NCBI RefSeq assembly: GCF_030149235.1
Contig: NZ_JASBRW010000024.1
Span: 30,453-94,452 of the forward strand
Direction of reading: 5' to 3'
DNA: 64,000 bases
From: Maricaulis sp.
GTDB taxonomy: Bacteria > Pseudomonadota > Alphaproteobacteria > Caulobacterales > Maricaulaceae
Shown here: positions 14,925-26,224 of the stretch, piece by piece
Position numbering within the stretch: position 1 is the first letter of the stretch
Layout: every line of letters starts with the position of its first letter
Position numbers and translations under genes: made by a program
Notes under the pieces: generated by a model
The model's input: only the letters and a program-made list of their open reading frames with translations
Database searches by the model: none
What the model was told of the DNA's origin: nothing

Positions 14925-16436
14925 GTGACAGGCACGCTCAGTCAGCGGATCGGTTTGATCCTAGGTCTGGTGCTCGCGGTCGGACTACAGCTCCTGCCGC
15001 GCCCGGAAGGATTGTCCGCTGAAGCCTGGCTGCTGGCCTCGCTCGGCCTGATGATGGCGAGCTGGTGGGCCACCGAAGCGCTGCCGATCGCCGCCACGGC
15101 GCTGGTGCCCATCGCCCTCTTCCCGCTGCTGGGCATTACCTCGACCGGCGCTGCCACCGCACCCTATGCCAGCCCCATCGTCATGCTTTTGCTGGGCGGG
15201 TTCATCGTCGCCCTGGCGATCGAGAAATGGAATCTGCACGCCCGTATCGCGCTTAATGTGGTGAAGACATTCGGCTCGCGACCGGCCGCCCTGGTGGGTG
15301 GTTTCATGGTCGCCTCGGCCCTGCTCTCCATGTGGATCTCCAACACGGCGACAACGCTGATGATGATCCCGATCGCGCTCAAAGTGGCCGAGGAAGTGGA
15401 CCGCGAAGGCGCGACCTCGGCCGGTTTCGCCACGGCGCTGGCCCTCGCGGTCGCCTATGCCGCCTCCATCGGCGGCATGGCCACGCCGGTCGGGACACCG
15501 ACCAATCTTATCGGTATCGGTTACCTGGAAAACGAGTTCGGCCGCTCGATCGATTTCGCCCAGTGGATGGCGATCGGCCTGCCGGTGGTGATTGTCATCA
15601 TTCCCATCGCCTGGCTGATCATCACCAAATGGGTGTTCAAGCTGAAATCGGGCAGTGAAAGCGCCGCGGCGCGCGAGCATCTGCAGGCGGAAATCAAGAA
15701 GCTCGGCCCGATGACGGCACCGGAATTCCGCGTTGCGCTGCTGTTCGGTACCGTTGCCATCTTGTGGGTGGGCCGGGTCCTGCCCGGAGAGCTGATTGGT
15801 CAGCCCGGCATGGACTGGGGCTGGAATCCGCTCCTGGCCTGGCTTTCGACCCGGCTCGACCTGCCGATCACCCTCGCCCTCGGTAACACCCAGATCGCCG
15901 TCATGGGCGCACTTCTGGCCTTCCTCATCCCGGCCGGCGGCAAGGAAGGCCAGGGCCGGGCCCTGATGGACTGGCAGGGCGTGTCGCGCCTGCCCTGGAA
16001 TGTCATCATCCTGTTCGGCGGCGGCCTCTCGCTCGCCGCGGCCCTGTCTTCAACGGGCCTCGCCAACTGGCTCGGCGGTCAGATGAGCTTCCTGGAGACC
16101 TGGCCGACGCCGCTCCTGGTCCTGGCCATGGTCGCCGTCGTTGTTTTTCTGACCGAGGTGACCTCCAACGTCGCCACCACCACGGCCTTCCTGCCGGTGC
16201 TCGGCGTCCTCGCAGTCAATGCCGGCGTGCCGCCGGAGCATCTCGTCGTCCCGGTCGCGATCGCCGCCTCGACCGCCTTCATGCTGCCGGTCGCCACGGC
16301 GCCGAACGCCATTGTCTACGCCTCCGGTGCCGTCACCCAGGGCCAGATGATCAAGACCGGCTTCCGCATCAACCTGGCGGCCATTGCGGTGATCAGCGTC
16401 ATCGGTGTGCTGCTGGCGCCGGTGTTCTTCGGTTAG
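14925..16436 (+). CDS. DASS-family sodium:dicarboxylate symporter
   Basis: The 503-residue inner-membrane transporter (SLC13/CitT/DASS family) carries the SNT sodium-site motif (MWISNTATTLMMIPIA), a second site at TEVTSNVATTTAFLPVL, and IGGMATPVGTPTNLI. It has 11 or more hydrophobic segments. Family members import succinate, fumarate, malate or citrate with sodium; specificity here is not predictable. GTG 14925 is the best start, lying 12 bases after the zinc-protein stop, so the two are probably co-transcribed. Confidence 0.92.
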   Translation: MTGTLSQRIGLILGLVLAVGLQLLPRPEGLSAEAWLLASLGLMMASWWATEALPIAATALVPIALFPLLGITSTGAATAPYASPIVMLLLGGFIVALAIEKWNLHARIALNVVKTFGSRPAALVGGFMVASALLSMWISNTATTLMMIPIALKVAEEVDREGATSAGFATALALAVAYAASIGGMATPVGTPTNLIGIGYLENEFGRSIDFAQWMAIGLPVVIVIIPIAWLIITKWVFKLKSGSESAAAREHLQAEIKKLGPMTAPEFRVALLFGTVAILWVGRVLPGELIGQPGMDWGWNPLLAWLSTRLDLPITLALGNTQIAVMGALLAFLIPAGGKEGQGRALMDWQGVSRLPWNVIILFGGGLSLAAALSSTGLANWLGGQMSFLETWPTPLLVLAMVAVVVFLTEVTSNVATTTAFLPVLGVLAVNAGVPPEHLVVPVAIAASTAFMLPVATAPNAIVYASGAVTQGQMIKTGFRINLAAIAVISVIGVLLAPVFFG

Positions 16437-16513
16437 GCCTTCAACACCTGCCCCATTAACCCCGCGCCGCAGCCGCGGTAGTGTCGCGACTCAATTCTGC
16501 GGGGAGCCTCCTT

Positions 16514-19300
16514 ATGGCCATCAATCGACCGGTCGACGAAAACTCTCATGTCTATCTGATCGACGGGTCGGGCTATATTTTCCGGGCCTATCATGCCCTG
16601 CCGCCGCTGACCCGGTCGGACGGGACGCCGGTCGGGGCGGTGCAGGGCTTCTGCAACATGCTGTGGAAGCTGCTGGAGGACCTCAAGGGGGAGGACCAGC
16701 CGTCCCACCTGGCGGTGATTTTCGATCATTCCGGCAAGTCCTTCCGCAATGATCTCTACCCGCAATACAAGGCCCATCGTCCGCCGGCGCCGGAAGATCT
16801 GGTGCCGCAATTTTCCATCATCCGCGATGCCACCCGGGCTTTCGGCACGCCCTGTATCGAGATGGAGAATTACGAGGCCGACGACATCATCGCCACCTAT
16901 GCCCGCATGGCCGAGGCCAAGGGTGCGGACGTCACCATTGTCTCCTCCGACAAGGATCTGATGCAGCTGGTCTCCGACCGCGTCTCCATGTTCGACGCGA
17001 TGAAGAACAAGCGCATCCAGGCGCCCGAAGTGGTGGAGAAGTTCGGTGTCGGGCCGGACAAGGTGATCGACATCCAGTCGCTCGCCGGCGACAGTGTCGA
17101 CAATGTGCCCGGTGTGCCCGGCATTGGTGTGAAGACGGCCGCCCTGTTGATCAATGAATACGGCGATCTCGACACGCTCCTGGCCCGGGCCGAGGAGATC
17201 AAGCAGAAAGGCCGGCGCGAGAAACTGCTCAACCATGCCGATGATGCCCGCATTTCGCGTGATCTGGTGACGCTGAAGGTCGACACGCCGGTCACCAATG
17301 ACATGGCCGAATTCGGCCTCTCCGAGCCGGATCCGGAGACCCTGGTCGGCTTCCTCAAGGAGATGGAATTCCGCACTTTCACCCGCAAGGTCGAGGAGGC
17401 GCTGGGCGCCCCGGCGGCGGATGAAAGCGGCGATGCCACCGCCCCGATCGACCGCTCCAAATATGAGTGCGTCACCGAGATGGCGGATCTGGAGCGCTGG
17501 ATCGCGCGCGCCGGTGAAGTCGGCCATGTCGCGGTCGACACCGAAACCGATGCACTTTCGGCGACCGCCTCCGGCCTGGTCGGGATTTCCCTCGCCACCG
17601 CGCCGGGCGAGGCCTGTTATATCCCGCTCGCCCATATCGACCCGGAAGGCTCCGGCGACATGTTCGACACGGGTGCCGCGCCGGACCAGCTCGATATGGA
17701 CAAGGCCCTCGCAGCACTCAAGCCGATGCTGGAAGATCCGGCCATTCTCAAGATCGGCCAGAATTTCAAATATGATCTCGGCGTGCTGTCACGCTATGGC
17801 ATTGATGTCGCGCCCTATGACGACACCATGCTCTTGTCCTATGTCATCAATGCCGGGCTGGAAAAGCATGGCATGGACGCGCTGGCGGAGAAGCATCTCG
17901 GTCATCAATGCATCCCCTTCAAGGAGATCTGCGGCAGCGGCAAATCCCAGATCACCTTTGACAAGGTGCCGCTCGACAAGGCGACGCTCTATGCCGCCGA
18001 AGACGCGGATGTGACCCTACGCTTGTGGGAGATCCTCAAACCGGCCATGGTCGGGCGCAAGAAGGCGACGGTTTACGAAACCCTGGAACGGCCGATGCCG
18101 GCGGTGCTGTCGGAAATGGAGCGCGCGGGCATCAAGGTCGACCCGGACCAGCTGCACCGCCTCTCCTCCGACTTCGCCCAGAAAATGGCCGCCGCCGAAG
18201 CCGCCGCGCATGAGGCGGCAGGGCGTGAATTCAATGTGGCGTCACCGAAGCAAATTGGTGAAATCCTGTTTGGTGAAATGGACTTGCCCGGTGGCAAGAA
18301 AACCAAGACCGGGGCCTGGTCGACCGACGCCAAAGTGCTCGATGAGCTCGCCGGGGCGGGCCATGCCATGCCGGTCGCGCTCTTGGAATACCGCCAGTTT
18401 GCCAAGCTGAAATCGACATATGCGGACGCGCTGCTAGATCACATCAATCGTCAGACGGGCCGCGTCCACACCTCCTTCTCGCTCGCCGCGACGACGACCG
18501 GTCGCCTGTCCTCCACCGAGCCCAACCTGCAAAACATCCCGATCCGCACCGAGGAAGGCCGCAAGATCCGGGAGGTTTTCATCGCTGAACCGGGCAATGT
18601 CCTGGTCGCCGCCGACTATTCCCAGGTCGAGCTACGCCTGCTCGCGCATATCGCCGGTGTCGATGCGCTGAAACAGGCCTTCCGCGACGGTGTCGATATT
18701 CACGCCATGACCGCCTCGGAGGTTTTCGATACCCCGATCGAGGGCATGGACCCAATGGTCCGCCGCAAGGCCAAGGCGATCAATTTCGGCGTCATCTACG
18801 GCATTTCCGCCTTCGGCCTGGCCAATCAGATCGACGTGTCCCGCGAAGAAGCCAAAGCCTTTATCGACGCCTATTTCGAGAAATTCCCGGGTATTCGCGC
18901 CTATATGGACGCGATGAAACAGCAGGTTGCCGACACCGGCTATGTCGAGACGATTTTCGGCCGCCGCGCCCATTTCCCCTCGATCAAGGACAAGAACCCG
19001 AACATGCGCATGTTCGCGGAACGCCAGGCCATCAACGCCCCGATCCAGGGCTCGGCTGCCGATGTGATCCGCCGTGCCATGATCCGCATGCCCGGCGCCA
19101 TCACCAAGGCCAATCTCGACGCCCGCATGCTGCTGCAGGTGCATGACGAACTCGTCTTCGAAGTCCCCGAGGCCCAGGCGGATGACCTCATCGCCCTGAC
19201 CCAGGATGTGATGATGAATGCCTGCCGCCCGGCGCTGGAGCTCAGCGTGCCGCTGGTGGTGGATGCGAAGGCGGGGGCGACCTGGGGTGAGGCGCACTAA
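16514..19300 (+). CDS. polA: DNA polymerase I
   Basis: The 928-residue protein has three domains. An N-terminal 5'-3' nuclease (YLIDGSGYIFRAYHAL; GDSVDNVPGVPGIGVKTA) is followed by a 3'-5' exonuclease and then the polymerase. The exonuclease is intact by inspection: Exo I D342-x-E344 (AVDTETDAL), Exo II NFKYDLGVL, Exo III YAAEDADVT. Polymerase motif A is DYSQVELRLLAH (Asp701), motif B KAINFGVIYGIS, and motif C LQVHDELVFE (His-Asp at 877-878). Proofreading is therefore expected. It acts in Okazaki fragment maturation and repair. ATG 16514 with GGGGAG upstream is chosen over the in-frame codon at 16481. Its stop codon overlaps the start of a 60-residue membrane protein gene. Confidence 0.97.
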   Translation: MAINRPVDENSHVYLIDGSGYIFRAYHALPPLTRSDGTPVGAVQGFCNMLWKLLEDLKGEDQPSHLAVIFDHSGKSFRNDLYPQYKAHRPPAPEDLVPQFSIIRDATRAFGTPCIEMENYEADDIIATYARMAEAKGADVTIVSSDKDLMQLVSDRVSMFDAMKNKRIQAPEVVEKFGVGPDKVIDIQSLAGDSVDNVPGVPGIGVKTAALLINEYGDLDTLLARAEEIKQKGRREKLLNHADDARISRDLVTLKVDTPVTNDMAEFGLSEPDPETLVGFLKEMEFRTFTRKVEEALGAPAADESGDATAPIDRSKYECVTEMADLERWIARAGEVGHVAVDTETDALSATASGLVGISLATAPGEACYIPLAHIDPEGSGDMFDTGAAPDQLDMDKALAALKPMLEDPAILKIGQNFKYDLGVLSRYGIDVAPYDDTMLLSYVINAGLEKHGMDALAEKHLGHQCIPFKEICGSGKSQITFDKVPLDKATLYAAEDADVTLRLWEILKPAMVGRKKATVYETLERPMPAVLSEMERAGIKVDPDQLHRLSSDFAQKMAAAEAAAHEAAGREFNVASPKQIGEILFGEMDLPGGKKTKTGAWSTDAKVLDELAGAGHAMPVALLEYRQFAKLKSTYADALLDHINRQTGRVHTSFSLAATTTGRLSSTEPNLQNIPIRTEEGRKIREVFIAEPGNVLVAADYSQVELRLLAHIAGVDALKQAFRDGVDIHAMTASEVFDTPIEGMDPMVRRKAKAINFGVIYGISAFGLANQIDVSREEAKAFIDAYFEKFPGIRAYMDAMKQQVADTGYVETIFGRRAHFPSIKDKNPNMRMFAERQAINAPIQGSAADVIRRAMIRMPGAITKANLDARMLLQVHDELVFEVPEAQADDLIALTQDVMMNACRPALELSVPLVVDAKAGATWGEAH

Positions 19301-19482
19301 TGCTGAATGACCGCCTCGGCGACGGCCTGTTTTTGATTTGGGTGGGGGTGGTCGGAGGAGTACTTGGCGGTGCGGCTTTTGCCTTAGATCCATCAAGCCG
19401 CGCGGTTATCGTGCTGATTTTATCAGTCGGATTCCTGATCATCGGCCTATTGATGCGATGGCTGCGCGGCGCACGCTCATGA
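19300..19482 (+). CDS. Small (60-residue) membrane protein coupled to polA
   Basis: The ATG at 19300 shares its A with the polA TAA stop (TAATG). The product has two hydrophobic helices (LFLIWVGVVGGVLGGAAFAL and AVIVLILSVGFLIIGLLMRW) and a basic C-terminus. The arrangement suggests translational coupling, but third-position bias is weaker than in polA. It could therefore be a recent or chance ORF. Family not recognised. Confidence 0.5.
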   Translation: MLNDRLGDGLFLIWVGVVGGVLGGAAFALDPSSRAVIVLILSVGFLIIGLLMRWLRGARS

Positions 19483-19617
19483 GGTTTCCCGGCGAGACGG
19501 GCGTGCGCTATCGCAATAAGCCATTCGCCGGGCTCCACCGCGGGCGGGGGAGCTGGGCTTGAGCCCGCAGGGATCAAGGTCTGAGGGGGGCAAAGCGCCT
19601 GCCCTCACTTCCCCCCT

Positions 19618-19655
19618 GCGTCCCTTCGGGACACCTCCCCCGTCCACGGGGGAGG
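19618..19655. repeat. Tandem hairpin intergenic repeat (REP-like)
   Basis: Two adjacent perfect hairpins: GTCCC-TTC-GGGAC (19620-19632) and CCTCCCCCGT-CC-ACGGGGGAGG (19634-19655). They are preceded by a C/G-run segment from about 19580. The C-run/GTCCCTTCGGGAC/CCTCCCC pattern looks like the dispersed palindromic repeats found between genes in alphaproteobacteria. Only this copy is present in the window. It may also stabilise or end transcripts of the convergent genes at 19482 and 19673. Confidence 0.55.
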
Positions 19656-19672
19656 CCGGAGCTCGGTTCAGG

Positions 19673-20191
19673 CTAAATTGGCGAACAATCAAACCGGCGG
19701 CGGTCAGTATCAGTGGCTTCAAACGCCTCCGGATCGGCCCAGATACGGCGGTAGAGGATGAGGCCGGTATCGGTAGGCGCCTCGATCACGCCCTCGCCGG
19801 ACGCCTGACCCCGCGCAGCGAGCGTATAGGTCACCACCCCACCCTCCATATCGCGATCATTGACCACGGCGTAGTTATTGGTGCGATTGTCGAAAAAGCT
19901 CACCGAGGCATAGCCGCCATCACTGGGTGCCGGGGCGGTGACGGTCATCGGGCCGTTGGAGACATCGAACAGGCAGCCGGAATAGAGGATGTCCGGGCTC
20001 GGCCGTACGACCGAGCGCGCGGTTTCGTCGATCGGAGGGGCGTGGCCCTCTTCATTGGCGACACCGCCGAGGACCTCGAACCGTTCCATCGCCTGGGTCA
20101 TGATGAAACCGGGCAGGAAGCCGAGCATGAGCTGGAAGCCGAGGACCAGGCCGACCAGGCCGGCGGCAGCGGGGATGAGCCAGCGGGTCAT
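19673..20191 (-). CDS. DUF1254 domain membrane-anchored protein
   Basis: The 172-residue protein has an N-terminal transmembrane anchor (LIPAAAGLVGLVLGFQLML). Its periplasmic domain contains RPSPDILYSGCLFDVSNGP, YASVSFFDNRTNNYAVVND and ILYRRIWADPEAF, the pattern of DUF1254, usually the N-terminal half of a DUF1254-DUF1214 protein. Here the halves are separate genes: the start ATG overlaps the upstream DUF1214 stop in ATGA (20188-20191). Function is not established for the family in bacteria. The two products presumably form a complex on the outer face of the inner membrane. Confidence 0.78.
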   Translation of the reverse strand: MTRWLIPAAAGLVGLVLGFQLMLGFLPGFIMTQAMERFEVLGGVANEEGHAPPIDETARSVVRPSPDILYSGCLFDVSNGPMTVTAPAPSDGGYASVSFFDNRTNNYAVVNDRDMEGGVVTYTLAARGQASGEGVIEAPTDTGLILYRRIWADPEAFEATDTDRRRFDCSPI

Positions 20192-20781
20192 GAGGCACCT
20201 CCGCAGGTCAGGCGCTCGACGGCGGGCAGCACCGCCACACCCGGATCGGCGACAATCGACTCGGACGGATTATACAGCCGCAGGGTCAGATTGAAGGCGC
20301 CGCCATTTTCCGGGCTGACCCAGAAGCCGTCGGCCTGTTGGCGCGAAACGGTGACCGCAAAGTTCTGCTGCTCGCCGGCATCCTGGGCCGAGACGGAATG
20401 CGCTTCCAGCCCGTTGACCGGCAGGAAATCGTCCTCGGCATAGAGCGTCAGGCTCCACCAGCGCGCATCGGGCTGGGCGGTGAACACCACGCGGTAATCG
20501 CATGTTTCATCCAACGTCCGGCCGTCGCTATCGGTGTCGGCGCTGAAATACACCGTCTCCTCGCGTGACATCGCCAAAAGGCCACGGCGGGCAATGATGG
20601 AGCGGACAATATCGGGCGCATCGGGCGATCCGATATGCACATTCGTCCGCCAGGGATCGACCTTGACCCCTCCGAACTCGGCCGGACCGAAAACGAGGAA
20701 GACCGCCAGACAGGACCCGATCACGAGGCCCGCAAGCGCGGTGAGGGCGCTGCGAATTATCATGGCGGCGAGGTTAGCCAT
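20188..20781 (-). CDS. DUF1214 domain membrane-anchored protein
   Basis: The 197-residue protein has an N-terminal anchor (LTALAGLVIGSCLAVFLVF). It is followed by DUF1214 features: RRGLLAMSREETVYFSADTD, CDYRVVFTAQPDARWWSLTL, YAEDDFLP and a DGFWVSPENGGAFNLTLRLY strand pair. It is translated just ahead of the DUF1254 protein with a 4-base overlap. Neither possible start (ATG 20781 or ATG 20760) has a strong ribosome binding site; I give the longer form. It lies 40 bases downstream of gyrB's stop on the same strand. Confidence 0.78.
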   Translation of the reverse strand: MANLAAMIIRSALTALAGLVIGSCLAVFLVFGPAEFGGVKVDPWRTNVHIGSPDAPDIVRSIIARRGLLAMSREETVYFSADTDSDGRTLDETCDYRVVFTAQPDARWWSLTLYAEDDFLPVNGLEAHSVSAQDAGEQQNFAVTVSRQQADGFWVSPENGGAFNLTLRLYNPSESIVADPGVAVLPAVERLTCGGAS

Positions 20782-20820
20782 GAAGCGCGGGCAAGGACAA
20801 GCGTGTCCGCGTTCAGGCGG

Positions 20821-23319
<2,499 letters not shown>

Positions 23320-24054
23320 TCAGATCCAGTAGCCTGCCGCATTGGCCCAGCTATGCATCAGAACCGGCAGCAGAAGACTACCCGTCGCCGCCCGGATATA
23401 GGTCCAGAACACGGCATAGATCAGCGGCAGGATTTCAAAGGCGATGAAGACCACGCCCCAGTCCGCATCCACGCGCAAGGCGTGGGTAACGTAGAACAGA
23501 GCAACCGAAATCAGGGCGCCGAAGCCGAAGGGGGCACCGAGAATGTGGATCTGCGGCTTGAACGCCCGGTCCAGCATCAAAAGGAGCACGCCACGATAAA
23601 CGAGCTCTTCGTCTAGGCTCGGCATGGTCATCTGGTAGGCCATGTCAATGACCGGCTCGACCTTCACGCCCGGCCAGTACCAGTAGACGAAAGCCGCATT
23701 GGCAAGAATGAAGACCACCGTGACCACATAGCCCAGCCCGACGGCGGGGCCGTTTTGCTTCCAGGTGAAACCCCATTCAGCCCATTTTCCGCGGAAGATC
23801 AGGGCAGCCACAGCCAGCGTCGTGGCCACGGCAGCGATCTTGCCCTCCCAGTTATAGCGGCCGCCCAGAATATCTGGGTAGATATCCCCGGCGACGCCAA
23901 GAAAGAGCACCAGCTTGGTGACACCGAAGAAGGCCACCGCACCGATCAGCCAGCTCCATTGCACGCGCCCGCGCAACAGCACGGCCGCGGCAACACACAA
24001 CACCAGCAAGACCACCGCCTCGGCGATGACCTGATTGTAAATTCCAAAACTCAT
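23320..24054 (-). CDS. CPBP-family intramembrane protease (first copy)
   Basis: The 244-residue polytopic membrane protein has the ABI/CPBP signature: E149-E150-x3-R154 in SLDEELVYRGVLLLM, then H191 (FYVTHAL) and a final motif His in PVLMHSWANAAG. Relatives are Rce1-type glutamate proteases, some linked to bacteriocin immunity. The substrate is unknown. Start ATG 24054 has GGGGGA 6 bases upstream. It is the last of three minus-strand genes (TetR, LysE-type, CPBP) in the recF-gyrB interval. It is only distantly similar to the other CPBP gene here. Confidence 0.85.
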   Translation of the reverse strand: MSFGIYNQVIAEAVVLLVLCVAAAVLLRGRVQWSWLIGAVAFFGVTKLVLFLGVAGDIYPDILGGRYNWEGKIAAVATTLAVAALIFRGKWAEWGFTWKQNGPAVGLGYVVTVVFILANAAFVYWYWPGVKVEPVIDMAYQMTMPSLDEELVYRGVLLLMLDRAFKPQIHILGAPFGFGALISVALFYVTHALRVDADWGVVFIAFEILPLIYAVFWTYIRAATGSLLLPVLMHSWANAAGYWI

Positions 24055-24093
24055 TATGTCCCCCGGTTGTCCCGTTTTAGGCACTATAGGCGC

Positions 24094-24717
24094 TTACCGC
24101 GTGAGAAGAACAAGGGAGATTGTGACCATCACCAGTCCCGTCACGATATCAGCACCACGCCGAACCGATGGCTTTTCCAGCCAGTCTCGGGCCCGGTGCG
24201 CCCCGATGATGTAGAGCGCGGCCGCCGGCACAGCGAGGGCGATCATGATCGCCACCATCAGCGCATAGGTGATCGGGGTGATCTGGTCGAGCGGCACAAA
24301 AGCCGGAACCAGGGTCAGGTAGAAGACGATCGGCTTGGGATTGGAGAGTGGCATGGCCACGCCCGCAACATAGGTCGCCGCCCAGCCGCGCTTGGACCCG
24401 GTGGGAAAGACCGGTTTGGGCCGCGCCCCCGTCCAGGCGCTCCAGAAAGCCTTGAAAGCCAGCCAGCCGAGATAGCTGGCCCCGATGATCTTGGCCGCGA
24501 GCCAGAACGGGCCGAGAGTTTCTGCCAATGCGGACAGGCCGGTCACCGCCAGGGTGAACCAGAAGATATCACCGGTGAGAATGCCCACGCCGTACATGCC
24601 GGCATGCCAGGGCCCGGTATCGAGCGTGCGCGCGATCATGGCGGCAATGCCGGGGCCGGGCGTCAGGAAGAGAATGACCAGCGCGCCGGCAAAGAGAAGC
24701 AGGTTTTCAAGCGTCAT
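24094..24717 (-). CDS. LysE-family translocator
   Basis: The 207-residue membrane protein has six predicted helices. Its N-terminal LFLTPGPGIAAMIARTL, the IGASYLGWLAFKAFWS block and the AGVAMPLSNPKPIVFYLTLV block (with the NPKP motif) are typical of LysE/RhtB amino acid exporters. It probably exports an amino acid or related metabolite; the substrate is not predictable. It is 6 bases downstream of the TetR regulator gene and 39 bases upstream of the CPBP gene, so all three likely form one TetR-controlled operon. Confidence 0.9.
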   Translation of the reverse strand: MTLENLLLFAGALVILFLTPGPGIAAMIARTLDTGPWHAGMYGVGILTGDIFWFTLAVTGLSALAETLGPFWLAAKIIGASYLGWLAFKAFWSAWTGARPKPVFPTGSKRGWAATYVAGVAMPLSNPKPIVFYLTLVPAFVPLDQITPITYALMVAIMIALAVPAAALYIIGAHRARDWLEKPSVRRGADIVTGLVMVTISLVLLTR

Positions 24718-24723
24718 GCCGCG

Positions 24724-25362
24724 TCAGTCCGCCTCGGTGACGAGATAGCCATAGGCGAAATCGGCGATTGCCCGGACGAAGTCCAGATCGCTTACTGTCA
24801 TTTGCGATCCGACGCCATCTTCCGGGTAGAGGGCTCGCTCGGTCAGGGCCGTGTTGAAATGATAGGACAGCATTTCCGCCGCCTCCTGACGGGGCCGCTT
24901 GATCTCGTCGGAGAAGGCATCGATCAAAGTGCCGTAGCTGTCCTGGCTCGCAGCGAGAAGCGCGTCCCATTCCTCCCCCACCAGGTCAGGCCGCAGCCGG
25001 GCATAAAGATGGGCCTCGCGGGCGACACCGCGTTCGCTCGTGAGGAAGGTCCAGGATTGCTCCGTCAGCTGGCGCAGAACAGTTTTCAGCCCGCCCTCCG
25101 GCTCGACCACCACACCGCCAGCCGAGCCCATAAAGGCATCCAGCCGCTGTTTGTAGATTTCGAACAGGACCGGAATAAAAGCGTCCTTGTTTTCAAACCG
25201 CCGGTAGACCGTGCCGACAGCCAGACCGGCTTCGCGGGCGATATCCGCCACGGTGACCTCGGCAAAGGACCGCTCGCGCAATAGGCACTCCAGTGCTTTC
25301 AACAGCTTGTCGCGTGTAGCACGCGATCTTGATTGCAATGCCGGGCGGGCACCTTGACTCAC
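24724..25362 (-). CDS. TetR-family transcriptional regulator
   Basis: The 212-residue protein has an N-terminal HTH (RDKLLKALECLLRERSFAEV, TVADIAREAGLAVGTVYRRF, ENKDAFIPVLFEIY) and a C-terminal helical ligand domain of unknown specificity. GTG 25362 is the start, with GAAGAA upstream. A 30-base inverted repeat at 25378-25407 lies immediately upstream, between this gene and the divergent CPBP gene, and is its most likely operator. It would then repress itself, the LysE-type exporter, and both CPBP genes. Confidence 0.93.
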   Translation of the reverse strand: MSQGARPALQSRSRATRDKLLKALECLLRERSFAEVTVADIAREAGLAVGTVYRRFENKDAFIPVLFEIYKQRLDAFMGSAGGVVVEPEGGLKTVLRQLTEQSWTFLTSERGVAREAHLYARLRPDLVGEEWDALLAASQDSYGTLIDAFSDEIKRPRQEAAEMLSYHFNTALTERALYPEDGVGSQMTVSDLDFVRAIADFAYGYLVTEAD

Positions 25363-25377
25363 CGTTCTTCACTCCGC

Positions 25378-25407
25378 ATATGTGAATGCGAATACGCATT
25401 CACATAT
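25378..25407. promoter_or_regulatory. 30-bp inverted repeat, candidate TetR operator
   Basis: ATATGTGAATGCG (25378-25390) and its exact complement CGCATTCACATAT (25395-25407) flank AATA. The element sits 16 bases upstream of the TetR start and 56 bases upstream of the divergent CPBP gene. Symmetric arms of this size next to a divergent TetR gene are the usual operator layout. Confidence 0.8.
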
Positions 25408-25462
25408 AGTGTCGCATGAACCGCTCAATGGCGGCAAGACCAACATCACAGGAGATTGGCCA

Positions 25463-26224
25463 ATGAGCGCCATTTACGACTGGATCCCGACTGAACCCTA
25501 TCTCGCGGCCGCCCTTGTCGGCATGGCGGTCTTCTTAGTCCTCGGCTGGTGGCGCGAACCCCGGATCAAGGCCCGGATCCGTGCTGGCGGAGAGGATGCC
25601 CGCCTTCCCGTCTATAACTCGGTCATGCTGCATTTGTGGGCCCTCAGCGGGCTGGTTCTCGCGCTCTGGCTGCTGTCGGGCCGAAACCTTGCAGACATTG
25701 GCCTTCAGGCAGGGCCGGGCGGCTGGCCGGGCTGGCTGGCCTGGGGCATCACCGCCGCGGGTATCGCATATCTGATCTTCTCTCTGGTGAGCGCCAGCCT
25801 GTCGCGCAAATCCCGGATTGACCTGCGGCGCCAGATTGCTGAGAGCGGCGATCTCGACATGATCCGCCCGGAAAGCGCAGCCGAGTTTCGCCGCTTCAAC
25901 TGGGTGGCCGTCACCGCCGGCGTGACCGAGGAAATCCTGTTCCGCGGCTTCCTGATTGCGATCTTTGCACTCTTCCTGCCGCTCTGGGCCGCAGCCATCG
26001 CGGCACTCGCGCTGTTTGTTCTGGGACATTCCTACCAGGGGCCCGCAGGCATGCTGCGCATCCTGCCCATCAGTATTATCCTGACCATGACCTATGTCCT
26101 GTCCGGATCACTCTGGCCCGGCATCATCCTGCACGCCTTTGTCGACCTCGCCGGGGGCGGCCTGTTCCAGATCACAGCGAAATTCGACGCCGCCGATCGC
26201 GAGGCCGAGCCCGCCGAGGCCTAA
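25463..26224 (+). CDS. CPBP-family intramembrane protease (second copy)
   Basis: The 253-residue polytopic membrane protein has the CPBP motif E156-E157-x3-R161 (VTEEILFRGFLI), H189 in LGHSYQGPAGM, and a terminal His in IILHAFVDLAGG. It is divergent from the TetR gene and faces the 30-base palindrome. ATG 25463 is chosen (AGGAG upstream); the earlier in-frame Met at 25382 lies inside the palindrome. Its TAA stop interlocks with the recF stop (CTAA). It may process or protect against a small peptide, but nothing nearby encodes an obvious substrate. Confidence 0.85.
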   Translation: MSAIYDWIPTEPYLAAALVGMAVFLVLGWWREPRIKARIRAGGEDARLPVYNSVMLHLWALSGLVLALWLLSGRNLADIGLQAGPGGWPGWLAWGITAAGIAYLIFSLVSASLSRKSRIDLRRQIAESGDLDMIRPESAAEFRRFNWVAVTAGVTEEILFRGFLIAIFALFLPLWAAAIAALALFVLGHSYQGPAGMLRILPISIILTMTYVLSGSLWPGIILHAFVDLAGGGLFQITAKFDAADREAEPAEA

